From assembly GCF_003992125.1 (NCBI RefSeq), contig NZ_RQUY01000002.1, positions 1 through 64,000 on the forward strand: DNA of 64,000 nucleotides, in the 5' to 3' direction. Positions 55,689-64,000 of the stretch are shown here, in pieces. Position 1 is the stretch's first letter. Each line of letters opens with the position of its first letter. The translations under genes and the position numbers were made by a program. This DNA is from Veillonella caviae. Lineage in GTDB: Bacteria; Bacillota; Negativicutes; Veillonellales; Veillonellaceae. Under the pieces are notes generated by a model, which ran no database searches, was not told the DNA's origin, and was given only the letters and a program-made list of their open reading frames with translations.

Positions 55689-56382
55689 TATTATTGGATT
55701 AAGTAAAATTGGCTTAGTAAGACAGCAAAATGAAGATCGTTTTTTTATTAAAGGGAATATTTGTGCTGTTACAGATGGCATGGGTGGTTATAGAGGCGGT
55801 GAGATTGCCTCTACCTATGCGGTCGATGAAATACAAGACTATTTAAGTTCTATATCTACAATTACAGAGTCTGAGTTGGTGAATGCTGTACTACATGCTA
55901 ATACACGCATTGTGAACCGCGTAGCTCATGAAGAGCGTTTAGCCGGTATGGGAACTACTGCTGTAGTAGTAGCGGTTCAAGATGATATTCTCTTGTGGTC
56001 TAGCGTTGGCGATAGCCGTTTGTATGTATATCATAAAGATATATTAGAACAAATTACTACGGATCATTCCATGGTACAAGAACTAGTAGAAGCAGGTGAG
56101 ATTACAAAGGATGAAATGAAAGTGCATCCTCAACGTAATTTGTTGACCCGTGCAGTAGGTGTTGATGAAACATTACAGGTTGATAGTGGTCGATTGCCTA
56201 TTGCTTCTGGAGAACGCATTTTGCTCTGTACAGATGGATTGAGTGGTTATGTAAGCGATGATGTTATTAAATCTATATTGGAATCTACAGAGGATAATGA
56301 AGAAGCTTTACAGCTCTTAATGGATGCGGTTTATGAGGCTGGTGCTGGTGATAATGTAACTATTATTATCGGTACACTGTAA
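55681..56382 (+). CDS. prpC: PP2C-type protein phosphatase (PrpC/Stp)
   Basis: A 233-residue metal-dependent phosphatase. The metal-binding motif is TDGMGGYRGGEIAS; GDSRLYVY, TRAVGVDE and LCTDGLSGYV follow. It should remove phosphates from targets of the kinase encoded 26 bases downstream. ATG 55681 follows GAGGAG. Confidence 0.94.
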   Translation: MNNIIGLSKIGLVRQQNEDRFFIKGNICAVTDGMGGYRGGEIASTYAVDEIQDYLSSISTITESELVNAVLHANTRIVNRVAHEERLAGMGTTAVVVAVQDDILLWSSVGDSRLYVYHKDILEQITTDHSMVQELVEAGEITKDEMKVHPQRNLLTRAVGVDETLQVDSGRLPIASGERILLCTDGLSGYVSDDVIKSILESTEDNEEALQLLMDAVYEAGAGDNVTIIIGTL

Positions 56383-56408
56383 TCTGGAGATGGAGATTAA
56401 AGACTACT

Positions 56409-58331
56409 ATGAACATTAAAAATATAGTGCTGGATAATCGCTATCGCATCATCGATAAAATTGGTGTAGGCGGTATGGCGGATGTGTATCGTGGTGAAGA
56501 TACACTATTAGGTCGTCCAGTGGCCATTAAAATATTACATGCTAATTTTGCTAATGATGATGAATTTGTATCTCGCTTTAAACGAGAAGCACAAGCAGCA
56601 GGTAAATTAAATCACCCTAATATTGTAAATATGTATGATGTAGGTTTTGATCAAGATTTACATTATATAATTATGGAATATGTAGATGGTAAAACACTAA
56701 AAGAATATATTACAGAAAAAGGACGATTATCTATAGATGAAGCGGTTAAATTTACTATCGCTATTGGTGAAGGTTTAGAGCATGCTCATGCGATGGGCAT
56801 TGTCCACTGCGATATAAAACCTCATAATGTAATCATTACGCGTACTGGCCGTGTGAAAGTAACAGATTTTGGCATCGCTCGAGCTATGAACTCTACTAAC
56901 ACTGTTATGTATACAAATTCTATTATGGGGTCAGCCCATTACTTATCACCCGAACAAGCTAGCGGTAAAACTATTGATGGTAGTACAGATATATATTCTC
57001 TTGGGGTTGTATTATATGAAATGCTGTCAGGAAAGGTTCCATTTGAGGGAGAAACACCTATTGCGGTTGCCTTGAAACATGTACGGGAAAAGATCATTCC
57101 ACCGACTCGATATAATCCATCTATACCACCTTTGCTCGAATCAGTTGTTTTAAAAGCATTATCAAAGGATCCAAAAGATAGATTTGAATCTATTTCTGAT
57201 ATGATGAGTGATCTCAGACTGTCTCAAGGTTTTACTATGAGTAAAACACAACGTCATGAACCTTATGATTTTGCTACGCAAATGATTCCTGCTGTCGATC
57301 CAGATGCGATGGATGAATTTAGTACAGATGATGATACAACATCGAAAGAGGTTAAAAAGAAAACTATGTTAAGCAAGATTGCATCTATTCCACAAAAATA
57401 TATTGTGCTTAGTGCGGCTGTTATCTTTTTAATTGCCTTCTTAGGTGCTTTCCTAAGTTATGGCAATTTTTGGAGTAATACTACTGTAGATGTACCTAAT
57501 GTGGTAGGAAAACAAGTCTCGGTAGCTAAAAATATGTTAGAAGACAAACACTTACGTGTGTCTACTAGTGAAGTTACAAATACAGATATACCAGCAGGGC
57601 AAGTTATTTCTCAAACACCAGGGGCTGGTGAAAAAGTAAAAGAACAGCGTACTATTCACCTTGTAGTATCTAAGGGTGTCGGTGATATTACAGTGCCAGA
57701 CTTATCTGGATTATCCCTAGAACAAGCGCGCCAAAGACTTAAAGATATAGGTTTAGTTGTGGGAAAAATTACACAACAATCTATGGATGGTAAACCTGAC
57801 AATGTAATTATTGCTCAAACACCGTCGGGAGACTCTAAGGTGGCAAAAGGTACGACTGTAGATGTTGTAGTTAATAAAGCAAAAGCAAAGAAAGTTAAAA
57901 TGCCAGATTTAATTGGTATGACACTAAAAGATGCAAGAGATGTATTGGCATCACATAATCTTAGTGTTAATCAAATCGTTGGATCTATAGAAGAGAAATC
58001 GGTTGTTACTAACCAAAGTACTAAATCTGGTGATGAAATTGATGAAGGAACAGCAATTAATTTGACAACTGAATTCAAAGAGGAGAAGAAAAAGGAAGAA
58101 TCTAAACAATCGTCTTCTAATCGCACAAAAGGTACGGTGGATGTGACAGTACCATCTGGATCTAAAAAACAAGAATTACGTATTGTAGTAAAAGATGATG
58201 AAGGTAGTACAGTTATTTATGATGATGTCAATAAGCCAGGTGATCGAATCGTGAAAAATGTATCTGGTGTTGGTAATGTTCGAATCGAAGTCTATTTGAA
58301 TGGCGCTTTGGTTCAAGATACTACTTTGTAG
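56409..58331 (+). CDS. prkC: PASTA-domain serine/threonine kinase
   Basis: A 640-residue transmembrane kinase. The kinase domain (about residues 12-270) has GVGGMADVY, K41 (VAIKIL), and the catalytic loop at H133-C134-D135 (HCDIKPHNV), then TDFGIAR. One membrane helix lies at about 335-352. Outside are three PASTA repeats (VDVPNVVGKQ, ITVPDLSGLS, VKMPDLIGMT) and a ~70-residue beta domain. PASTA domains sense muropeptides or lipid II. The HRD arginine is replaced by cysteine. It pairs with the PP2C gene just upstream. Confidence 0.95.
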   Translation: MNIKNIVLDNRYRIIDKIGVGGMADVYRGEDTLLGRPVAIKILHANFANDDEFVSRFKREAQAAGKLNHPNIVNMYDVGFDQDLHYIIMEYVDGKTLKEYITEKGRLSIDEAVKFTIAIGEGLEHAHAMGIVHCDIKPHNVIITRTGRVKVTDFGIARAMNSTNTVMYTNSIMGSAHYLSPEQASGKTIDGSTDIYSLGVVLYEMLSGKVPFEGETPIAVALKHVREKIIPPTRYNPSIPPLLESVVLKALSKDPKDRFESISDMMSDLRLSQGFTMSKTQRHEPYDFATQMIPAVDPDAMDEFSTDDDTTSKEVKKKTMLSKIASIPQKYIVLSAAVIFLIAFLGAFLSYGNFWSNTTVDVPNVVGKQVSVAKNMLEDKHLRVSTSEVTNTDIPAGQVISQTPGAGEKVKEQRTIHLVVSKGVGDITVPDLSGLSLEQARQRLKDIGLVVGKITQQSMDGKPDNVIIAQTPSGDSKVAKGTTVDVVVNKAKAKKVKMPDLIGMTLKDARDVLASHNLSVNQIVGSIEEKSVVTNQSTKSGDEIDEGTAINLTTEFKEEKKKEESKQSSSNRTKGTVDVTVPSGSKKQELRIVVKDDEGSTVIYDDVNKPGDRIVKNVSGVGNVRIEVYLNGALVQDTTL

Positions 58332-58338
58332 AGGGTCT

Positions 58339-59202
58339 ATGAATAGTGGAATAGTAATCAAAAATGTGAATGGTTACTTCTATGTACAAGATGAAGTATG
58401 TACTGTTCATGAATGTAAGGTGCGAGGACGTATTAAAAAAAATAAATATAGCCTATTGGTAGGAGATCGAGTAGAAATTTCTGATGATGGCTTTGTTGAA
58501 ACTATTTTGCCACGAAAAAATTCTATGATACGTCCTGCAGTAGCTAATATTGATCAAGTAGTCCTTGTTGTGGCCGCTCATGAACCAGATATTAACCTTT
58601 TATTATTAAATAAGATGTTAGTCATGATTGAACATGCAGATATACCTATCGTATTGTGTATTAACAAATGTGATTTAGCTGATTCTGAAACTGATGAATT
58701 AGTCGTATTGTATCAATCTATTGGATATACTGTGATTACTACATCCGTTTATGCTAATCTAGGTATTGCTACATTAAAAGAGATATTATCACATAAAGTT
58801 ACAGCTTTTGCTGGTCCTTCTGGCGTTGGCAAAAGCAGCCTTCTCAATGCAGTAGATTCTAAATTTGCATTTCAAACAGGAGAAGTTAGCGATAAAATTA
58901 AAAGAGGGAAACATACGACACGTCATGCGTCACTCTTTAGTTTAGATGATGATTCTTTCATTATGGATACACCGGGGTTTAGCGCCATTGAATTTAGTGA
59001 TATATCATTAGAGAGATTGCCAACTTTATTTCCTGAATTTAATAATTATGTTGAAAATTGTAAATTTAGTCCTTGTTACCATGAACATGAACCTGTATGT
59101 GGGGTTAAGGAGGCAATAAACTCTAATCGTATTACACCAAGTCGTTATGCTGCATATATGTCCATACGTAAGGATATTCAAAGTCAAAGAAAGAGGTTTT
59201 AA
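58339..59202 (+). CDS. rsgA: Ribosome small-subunit GTPase RsgA
   Basis: A circularly permuted GTPase in 30S assembly. It is 287 residues; NKCD (G4) precedes the P-loop GPSGVGKSSLLN, then DTPGFS, and a zinc-binding Cys/His knuckle (CKFSPCYHEHEPVCGVK). An N-terminal OB fold is present. The start ATG 58339 lies 7 bases after the kinase stop. Confidence 0.95.
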   Translation: MNSGIVIKNVNGYFYVQDEVCTVHECKVRGRIKKNKYSLLVGDRVEISDDGFVETILPRKNSMIRPAVANIDQVVLVVAAHEPDINLLLLNKMLVMIEHADIPIVLCINKCDLADSETDELVVLYQSIGYTVITTSVYANLGIATLKEILSHKVTAFAGPSGVGKSSLLNAVDSKFAFQTGEVSDKIKRGKHTTRHASLFSLDDDSFIMDTPGFSAIEFSDISLERLPTLFPEFNNYVENCKFSPCYHEHEPVCGVKEAINSNRITPSRYAAYMSIRKDIQSQRKRF

Positions 59203-59203
59203 C

Positions 59204-59854
59204 ATGATTAAAATTGCTCCATCTATGTTGTCTGCTGATTTTTCTAATTTACGTGATGAAATTAAAAGTATCGAACTAGCTGGTGCCGATTTACTCCATA
59301 TTGATGTGATGGATGGCCACTTTGTTCCTAACTTAACTTTTGGTGCGCCTATTGTAAAAGCTATACGGCCTCATACGAATTTGCCCTTTGATGTGCATCT
59401 TATGGTGACAAATCCTGGTGACTATGTGGAAGAATATGCCAAAATTGGAGTAGAGTATTTTACATTTCACCAAGAAACTGTACCTCATATACATCGCTTG
59501 ATTCAACATATTAAATCTTTAGGTATGAAAGCAGGCGTTGCACTCAATCCAAGTACACCTGTATCTATATTAGAAGATGTAGCCGCGGATGTAGATATGA
59601 TTCTTATTATGTCTGTCAATCCAGGTTTTGGTGGACAGTCTTTTATTCCTAGAGCTATTGAAAAGGTAAAACAAGCTAAATCCTTATTGGATGCTGCTGG
59701 TAATATGACAGCTGTCATAGAGGTTGATGGCGGTATAAACGATATCACTTGTATTCCAATTAAAGAAGCTGGTGCTACTGTGTTAGTAGCTGGTTCTGCT
59801 GTGTTTGGTGCTCCTAATAGAGCAGATATGATTGAATCCATTCGCAATAATTAA
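59204..59854 (+). CDS. rpe: Ribulose-phosphate 3-epimerase
   Basis: A 216-residue TIM-barrel enzyme of the pentose phosphate pathway. It begins IKIAPSMLSADFSNL, with DVMDGHFVPNLTFG, NPGFGGQSF and DGGIN. The thiamine pyrophosphokinase gene often found next to it in Firmicutes is absent; a terminator follows. Confidence 0.96.
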   Translation: MIKIAPSMLSADFSNLRDEIKSIELAGADLLHIDVMDGHFVPNLTFGAPIVKAIRPHTNLPFDVHLMVTNPGDYVEEYAKIGVEYFTFHQETVPHIHRLIQHIKSLGMKAGVALNPSTPVSILEDVAADVDMILIMSVNPGFGGQSFIPRAIEKVKQAKSLLDAAGNMTAVIEVDGGINDITCIPIKEAGATVLVAGSAVFGAPNRADMIESIRNN

Positions 59855-59885
59855 AATTTTGCTATGATGTGAAAATCAATATATG

Positions 59886-59927
59886 TAATCCTCGTTAGAC
59901 ATAAAGTTTCTTGCGAGGATTATTTTT
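59886..59927 (+). terminator. Terminator after rpe
   Basis: TAATCCTCG pairs with CGAGGATTA, then a T-rich run. It ends the priA-to-rpe block. Confidence 0.88.
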
Positions 59928-59958
59928 ATATAGTGTAGATAAAATTTCATAGTTTATA

Positions 59959-59999
59959 TTGATTTTATCTATATTGTTATGATAAAATACCTAGGTATT
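59959..59999 (+). promoter_or_regulatory. rpsB promoter region with 14-base palindrome
   Basis: TTGATT (59959-59964) and TAAAAT (59983-59988) have an 18-base spacer; an alternative -10 is TATGAT (59978-59983). A perfect palindrome AATACCTAGGTATT (59986-59999) covers the predicted transcription start and may be an operator or a 5'-end hairpin. Confidence 0.45.
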
Positions 60000-60014
60000 A
60001 AAAATACGCACGTC

Positions 60015-60093
60015 AGTGGACTTTGGTACTGTGCTCAATTTTGAGTGAGCCAAAGGATGAAGCGGCGGAGGTTAATTAACAGGAGGTGCCACT
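60015..60093 (+). other. Structured rpsB leader, candidate S2 autoregulation RNA
   Basis: CTTTGG (60021-60026) pairs with CCAAAG (60050-60055) around an inner CTCAA/TTGAG helix. AGTGG (60015-60019) can pair with CCACT (60089-60093), right beside the rpsB AUG. Such a fold would affect the AGGAGG site (60081-60086). Autoregulation by S2 is known in enterics; here it is only a hypothesis. Confidence 0.4.
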
Positions 60094-60819
60094 ATGGCAG
60101 TAGTATCAATGAAACAATTATTAGAGGCTGGTGTACACTTTGGTCATCAGACTAGAAGATGGAACCCTAAAATGGCGAAATTCATCTTCACTGAACGCAA
60201 TGGTATTTATATCATTGACTTGTCTAAAACAGTTAAAAAAGTAGAAGAAGCTTATTCTTTCTTGCGTGAAGTTGCTTCCCAAGGCGAAGTAATTTTGTTT
60301 GTAGGTACTAAAAAACAAGCTCAAGAAGCTATTAAAGAAGAAGCTATCCGCGCTAATATGTTCTTTGTAAACGAACGTTGGTTAGGCGGTATGTTGACAA
60401 ACTTCAAAACTATTGAAACACGTATTAAACGTTTAAAACAATTAGAAACTATGGCTGAAGATGGTACTTTTGAAGTACTTCCTAAAAAAGAAGTTATCGG
60501 TCTTCGTCATGAAATGGAAAAACTTGAAAAATATCTTGGTGGTATTAAAGATATGCCTAAAATGCCAGGTGCTCTTTTTGTAGTGGATCCTAAAAAAGAA
60601 AAAATTGCTATTGCAGAAGCTAAAAAATTGGGTATTCCAGTAGTAGCTACTGTTGACACTAACTGCGATCCTGATGAAGTAGAATTCCCAATCCCAGCAA
60701 ATGATGACGCTATTCGTGCCGTTAAATTGTTGGCCTCTAAAATGGCTGACGCTGTCTTGGAAGGTCGTCAAGGTGAAGACGGTATTGTAGCTGAAGCACA
60801 AGAAGGCGAAGAGGCTTAA
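60094..60819 (+). CDS. rpsB: 30S ribosomal protein S2
   Basis: A 241-residue protein. [22 protein letters not shown] and [14 protein letters not shown] are diagnostic of uS2; a C-terminal acidic tail follows. Codon use is clearly more biased than in neighbouring genes, as expected for a highly expressed protein. It is followed by tsf. Confidence 0.98.
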   Translation: MAVVSMKQLLEAGVHFGHQTRRWNPKMAKFIFTERNGIYIIDLSKTVKKVEEAYSFLREVASQGEVILFVGTKKQAQEAIKEEAIRANMFFVNERWLGGMLTNFKTIETRIKRLKQLETMAEDGTFEVLPKKEVIGLRHEMEKLEKYLGGIKDMPKMPGALFVVDPKKEKIAIAEAKKLGIPVVATVDTNCDPDEVEFPIPANDDAIRAVKLLASKMADAVLEGRQGEDGIVAEAQEGEEA

Positions 60820-60921
60820 TAGTCAGTTTTACTAGATATATGTGCTAAATTGATAACTATGATTTTGATAGACATCAATTGCCCTTATATAAGTATTTGA
60901 AAGATAAATCTATAACATATA

Positions 60922-60958
60922 TAATTAAGGTAAGGGATTTTTAGCCTTACCTTAATTA
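60922..60958 (+). other. 14-base perfect inverted repeat before tsf
   Basis: TAATTAAGGTAAGG (60922-60935) and its complement (60945-60958) flank a 9-base loop. No T tract follows; the tsf ribosome site (AGGAGG) starts 6 bases later. It could be a processing or stability element, or an attenuator that tunes tsf against rpsB. Confidence 0.55.
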
Positions 60959-60979
60959 GTACTAGGAGGTAACACAATA

Positions 60980-61660
60980 ATGGCAATTACTGCTGCATTG
61001 GTAAAAGAATTGCGCGACATGACTGGCGCAGGTATGATGGACGCTAAAAAAGCATTGGTTGAAACTGATGGTAATATTGACAAAGCGGTTGACCTTCTTC
61101 GTGAAAAAGGTTTAGCTGCAGCAGCTAAAAAAGCTGGCCGTATTGCTGCAGAAGGTGTAGTACAATCTTATATTCATGCTGGCGGTCGTATCGGTGTTTT
61201 AGTAGAAGTTAACTGCGAAACTGACTTTGTTGCTAAAACTGAAGATTTCCAAGCATTGGCTCGCGATATTGCAATGCAAATCGCTGCTGTAAACCCTACA
61301 TACTTGAATCGTGAAGAAGTACCTGTTTCTGTAATCGAACATGAAAAACAAGTATTGTTGGAACAAGCTAAAGTTGAAGCTGAAGAAGACGTAAAAGCTG
61401 GTCGTAAACCAAAACCAGAGGCAGTTTTGGAAAAAATGGTTGCTGGTCGTATTGAAAAATTCTATAAAGAAAATTGCCTATTAGAACAAGTATTCATTAA
61501 AGATGGTGACAAAACTGTTACAGATATCATTAATGAAAACATTGCAAAAATCGGTGAAAATATCAACGTACGCCGTTTTGTTCGCTACGGTTTGGGCGAA
61601 GGCATCGAAAAACGTCAAGATGACTTTGTTGCAGAAGTAATGGCATCTGTTGGTAAATAA
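60980..61660 (+). CDS. tsf: Elongation factor Ts
   Basis: The nucleotide exchange factor of EF-Tu. It is 226 residues; [23 protein letters not shown] and the [10 protein letters not shown] core are conserved. The protein is short, like other Firmicute/Negativicute forms that lack the full C-terminal extension of the enteric factor. Strong codon bias. Confidence 0.97.
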   Translation: MAITAALVKELRDMTGAGMMDAKKALVETDGNIDKAVDLLREKGLAAAAKKAGRIAAEGVVQSYIHAGGRIGVLVEVNCETDFVAKTEDFQALARDIAMQIAAVNPTYLNREEVPVSVIEHEKQVLLEQAKVEAEEDVKAGRKPKPEAVLEKMVAGRIEKFYKENCLLEQVFIKDGDKTVTDIINENIAKIGENINVRRFVRYGLGEGIEKRQDDFVAEVMASVGK

Positions 61661-61670
61661 TTAAGATTTT

Positions 61671-61704
61671 AAATAAGAGGACACCGTACAGTGTTCTCTT
61701 ATTT
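61671..61704 (+). terminator. Hairpin between tsf and pyrH, possible attenuator
   Basis: AAATAAGAGGACAC (61671-61684) pairs with GTGTTCTCTTATTT (61691-61704) with one G-U pair; only four T follow, so termination may be partial and allow some read-through into pyrH. Confidence 0.6.
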
Positions 61705-61723
61705 TGCAATAGAGGAGTAAAAT

Positions 61724-62449
61724 ATGGCAAAAAGACACTTTAAACGTATTGTGTTGAAATTAAGTGGGGAGGCCTTGGCTGGTGATCAAGGTTTTGGTAT
61801 TAATCCAGATGTAGTAGAAACATTTGCAAAAGAAATTGCAGATATTGCTAATACTACTGATTTGGAAATTGCTATTGTTGTTGGTGGTGGCAATCTTTGG
61901 AGAGGTTTAGCAGGTAGTAATCAAGGTATGGATCGTGCTACTGCTGATTATATGGGGATGCTCGCAACAGTTATGAACTCCTTAGCATTACAAGATGCAT
62001 TAGAACAAGCTGGTGTAGATACACGGGTACAAACAGCTATTGAAATGCAAGAAATTGCTGAGCCATATATTCGTCGTCGCGCTATTCGTCATTTAGAGAA
62101 GAAACGGATTGTTATTTTTGGCGCTGGCCTTGGTAAACCATATTTCTCAACAGACACTACAGCTGCATTGCGGGCTGCTGAAATTGAGGCAGATGCTATT
62201 TTGATGGCTAAAAAATTCGCTGATGGTGTTTATGATTCTGATCCTAAAACGAATCCAAATGCTGTTAAATTTGATGAATTAACGTATAATGATATTATTA
62301 CAAAGGAATTAAAAGTAATGGATTCCACATCGACTACTTTGTGTAAAGATAATAATATTCCAATTATCGTATTCAGTATGGATATTCCAGGTAATATTAC
62401 AAAAGCAGCAAAGGGTGAAGAAGTGGGCACCATTGTGCGCGGAGAATAA
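61724..62449 (+). CDS. pyrH: UMP kinase
   Basis: A 241-residue amino-acid-kinase-fold enzyme; motifs [40 protein letters not shown]-like and [11 protein letters not shown] are present. It makes UDP from UMP. It has its usual place between tsf and frr. Confidence 0.96.
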   Translation: MAKRHFKRIVLKLSGEALAGDQGFGINPDVVETFAKEIADIANTTDLEIAIVVGGGNLWRGLAGSNQGMDRATADYMGMLATVMNSLALQDALEQAGVDTRVQTAIEMQEIAEPYIRRRAIRHLEKKRIVIFGAGLGKPYFSTDTTAALRAAEIEADAILMAKKFADGVYDSDPKTNPNAVKFDELTYNDIITKELKVMDSTSTTLCKDNNIPIIVFSMDIPGNITKAAKGEEVGTIVRGE

Positions 62450-62490
62450 TTTATTGTGACATTCGGTTCACGTATTCAAGGAGACACAAA

Positions 62491-63051
62491 ATGGAGTTAA
62501 AAGAATTATTACAAGACCAAGAACAACGCATGAATAAGTCTATCGAGTCTTTGAAACATGAATTTGCTTCTATTCGTACAGGTCGTGCTAGCGTTGCTTT
62601 GCTTGATAAAGTAATGGTTGACTACTATGGTAGCCCAACACCAATTAATCAAGTGGCTAATATTTCTGTACCAGAACCACGCATGATTGTTGTAGCCCCT
62701 TGGGATAAAAGCATGATTGGTGCTATTGAGAAGGCAATTTTACAGTCTGATTTGGGATTGAATCCAGGTAATGATGGTGCTCAAATTCGTTTAACTATTC
62801 CTCAATTAACAGAAGAACGTCGTAAAGAAATTGTAAAAGTAGTACATAAAAAAGCTGAAGATGCAAAAGTAGCGATTCGTAATATTCGTCGTGATGCTAA
62901 TGATGCATTGAAAAAAGAAGAGAAAGCTAAAACAATGACTGAAGACGTTGTAAAAGACGGTTTGGATCAAATTCAAAAATTAACAGATGCGAAAATCAAA
63001 CATATTGATGAATTAAAAGCCGTAAAAGAAAAGGACGTATTAGAAGTATAA
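62491..63051 (+). CDS. frr: Ribosome recycling factor
   Basis: A 186-residue protein; KHEFASIRTGRASVALLDKV, ISVPEPRMIVVAPWDKSMI and RRKEIVKVVHKKAEDAKVAIRNIRRD are typical. It splits post-termination ribosomes together with EF-G. Its stop overlaps the next ATG. Confidence 0.97.
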   Translation: MELKELLQDQEQRMNKSIESLKHEFASIRTGRASVALLDKVMVDYYGSPTPINQVANISVPEPRMIVVAPWDKSMIGAIEKAILQSDLGLNPGNDGAQIRLTIPQLTEERRKEIVKVVHKKAEDAKVAIRNIRRDANDALKKEEKAKTMTEDVVKDGLDQIQKLTDAKIKHIDELKAVKEKDVLEV

Positions 63052-63302
63052 TGACTGACTCTAGTAGCCTTATTGGAATGCCATGGCAGCTTGCAAAGCC
63101 TCTTTTGCAGGCTGCCCAAATTCCTTTTAAGGTAATGATAGGTGATAATTTTAATCGCTTTTTTTATATAGCCCAGAGTGGCTATTATGTAGCACGCATC
63201 ACTAACCATGAAGAGGGGGTCTATGTTTTATTATATAGGCCTATGGTAGTAAGTGAATTTGGCCATGTACAGGAGGTCATGTATGCTGAAAACATTATTT
63301 AA
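63051..63302 (+). CDS. Small unknown protein between frr and uppS
   Basis: An 83-residue frame starting at ATG 63051 within the frr stop (TAATG) and ending 20 bases inside uppS. The sequence begins TDSSSLIGMPWQLAKPLLQA and reads like a small soluble alpha/beta domain (hydrophobic IPFKVMIGDNF, YVARITNHEEGVYVLLYR). I do not recognise the family. Overlap with both neighbours argues for a coupled real gene, not noise; no separate ribosome site is strong. Confidence 0.6.
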   Translation: MTDSSSLIGMPWQLAKPLLQAAQIPFKVMIGDNFNRFFYIAQSGYYVARITNHEEGVYVLLYRPMVVSEFGHVQEVMYAENII

Positions 63303-64000
63303 AAGAAAACCCTCTAGTGAAACAATTTCATTAGAAGCCCAAAATATTCCTCGTCATGTTGCTATTATTATGGATGGCAATGGGCGTTGGGCAAAACAAA
63401 GAGGGTTACCACGATTTATGGGGCATCGTGCTGGTGCAGATGTGTTAAAACAAATCGTTCTTGGTGCTGATGAAATTGGTATTAAGGCGTTAACGGTATA
63501 CGGATTCTCTACAGAAAATTGGAAACGTCCAGAACAAGAAGTATCATTGTTGATGGAGCTTATTAAAGAATATCTTCAAAAAAATATATCCCATATGCAT
63601 GAGCATAATGTACGGATACGATTTATTGGCTATATTCAAGGCCTTTCACAGGAATTGCAAGACATTATTGCAGATGCAGAATCATTAACTAAGAATAATA
63701 CAGGTCTCACTTTACAGTTGGCTATCAACTATGGGGGGCGTGATGAAATAGTACGGACTATGCGCATTATGGCACAGTCTGTTGTAGATGGTACATTAAC
63801 AATCGATGATATCACTGAAGACTATGTAACTAGCCATTTATTTACAAAAGAATTTGGTGATGTAGATTTATTGATTAGACCAAGTCGCGATTATCGTATT
63901 AGTAATTTTCTCTTATGGCAGTTAGCGTATGCAGAATTTTGGTTTACAGATTTACATTGGCCTGATTTTACTAAAGAAACATTGTTGGAAGCTGTAGCAG
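63283..64000 (+). CDS. uppS: Isoprenyl (undecaprenyl-diphosphate) synthase, 3' end cut off
   Basis: Adds isopentenyl units to make undecaprenyl diphosphate, the lipid carrier for peptidoglycan. The frame runs from ATG 63283 (after CAGGAGGT) beyond the window edge; 239 codons are visible of a usual ~250. Motifs are HVAIIMDGNGRWAKQRGLPR, GFSTENWKRP and NYGGRDEI. The late motif RPSRDYRISNFLLWQ differs from the usual RT(G/S)GExRISNFLLWQ, keeping the two arginines and the serine but with Asp for Glu. Confidence 0.92.
   Translation, partial: MLKTLFKRKPSSETISLEAQNIPRHVAIIMDGNGRWAKQRGLPRFMGHRAGADVLKQIVLGADEIGIKALTVYGFSTENWKRPEQEVSLLMELIKEYLQKNISHMHEHNVRIRFIGYIQGLSQELQDIIADAESLTKNNTGLTLQLAINYGGRDEIVRTMRIMAQSVVDGTLTIDDITEDYVTSHLFTKEFGDVDLLIRPSRDYRISNFLLWQLAYAEFWFTDLHWPDFTKETLLEAVA

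Overview
The window is a 64-kb stretch of chromosome from an AT-rich, low-GC member of the Negativicutes, most probably Veillonella. Four things point there. The gene order is Firmicute-like (secA-prfB, ftsEX, obgE-yhbY-proBA-nadD-yqeK-LCP-rsfS, scpAB-rluB, cmk-plsC-ispH/rpsA-der-plsY-gpsA, yicC-remA-gmk-rpoZ-coaBC, priA-def-fmt-rsmB-rlmN-PP2C-PASTA kinase-rsgA-rpe, rpsB-tsf-pyrH-frr-uppS). IspH is fused to ribosomal protein S1. Envelope genes typical of a diderm Firmicute are present (csaB, an EnvC-like hydrolase, a phosphoethanolamine-transferase-type sulfatase). Codon use is strongly A/T-ending. The genus is an inference from these features, not from a search. The DNA is almost wholly coding and co-directional: only two genes (27291-29129 and 40441-42153) lie on the minus strand.

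Layout. 1-5 kb: cold-shock protein, long-form hibernation factor, SecA and RF2 (prfB), each with its own terminator or promoter; prfB needs a +1 programmed frameshift, unusually at a UAA codon. 5-16 kb: envelope and division genes (DUF2993, DUF5693, CsaB, FtsEX, M23 hydrolase, Ctp protease), a split transketolase and ObgE. 16-26 kb: proline synthesis, NAD synthesis, ribosome silencing, a degenerate LCP protein, Trk potassium uptake and a metallo-hydrolase; a previously hidden 49-codon membrane ORF couples proA to nadD. 26.2-26.7 kb: a five-tRNA operon (Asp, Phe, Gly, Cys, Leu) with a near-consensus promoter and a UUCG-loop terminator. 27-40 kb: lone phosphoethanolamine transferase, chromosome segregation (ScpAB), pseudouridine synthase, phospholipid and isoprenoid genes, Der, RsmD, CoaD and a coiled-coil protein. 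40-59 kb: RqcH, then the yicC-to-coaBC block, a SulP transporter, a SAM-I riboswitch controlling metK, and the priA-to-rpe block. 60-64 kb: rpsB with a structured leader, tsf, pyrH, frr, a small unknown ORF and the 5' part of uppS.

The genes mostly serve translation (initiation, termination, ribosome assembly, hibernation and rescue), envelope growth and division, and central cofactor supply. I see no prophage, insertion sequence, CRISPR array, toxin-antitoxin pair or obvious defence island. The items most worth following are the UAA-type prfB recoding site, the internal S1 start inside ispH-rpsA, the hidden membrane micro-ORF, the rpsB/tsf leader structures, the HCD-type PASTA kinase and the DUF5693-CsaB pair.
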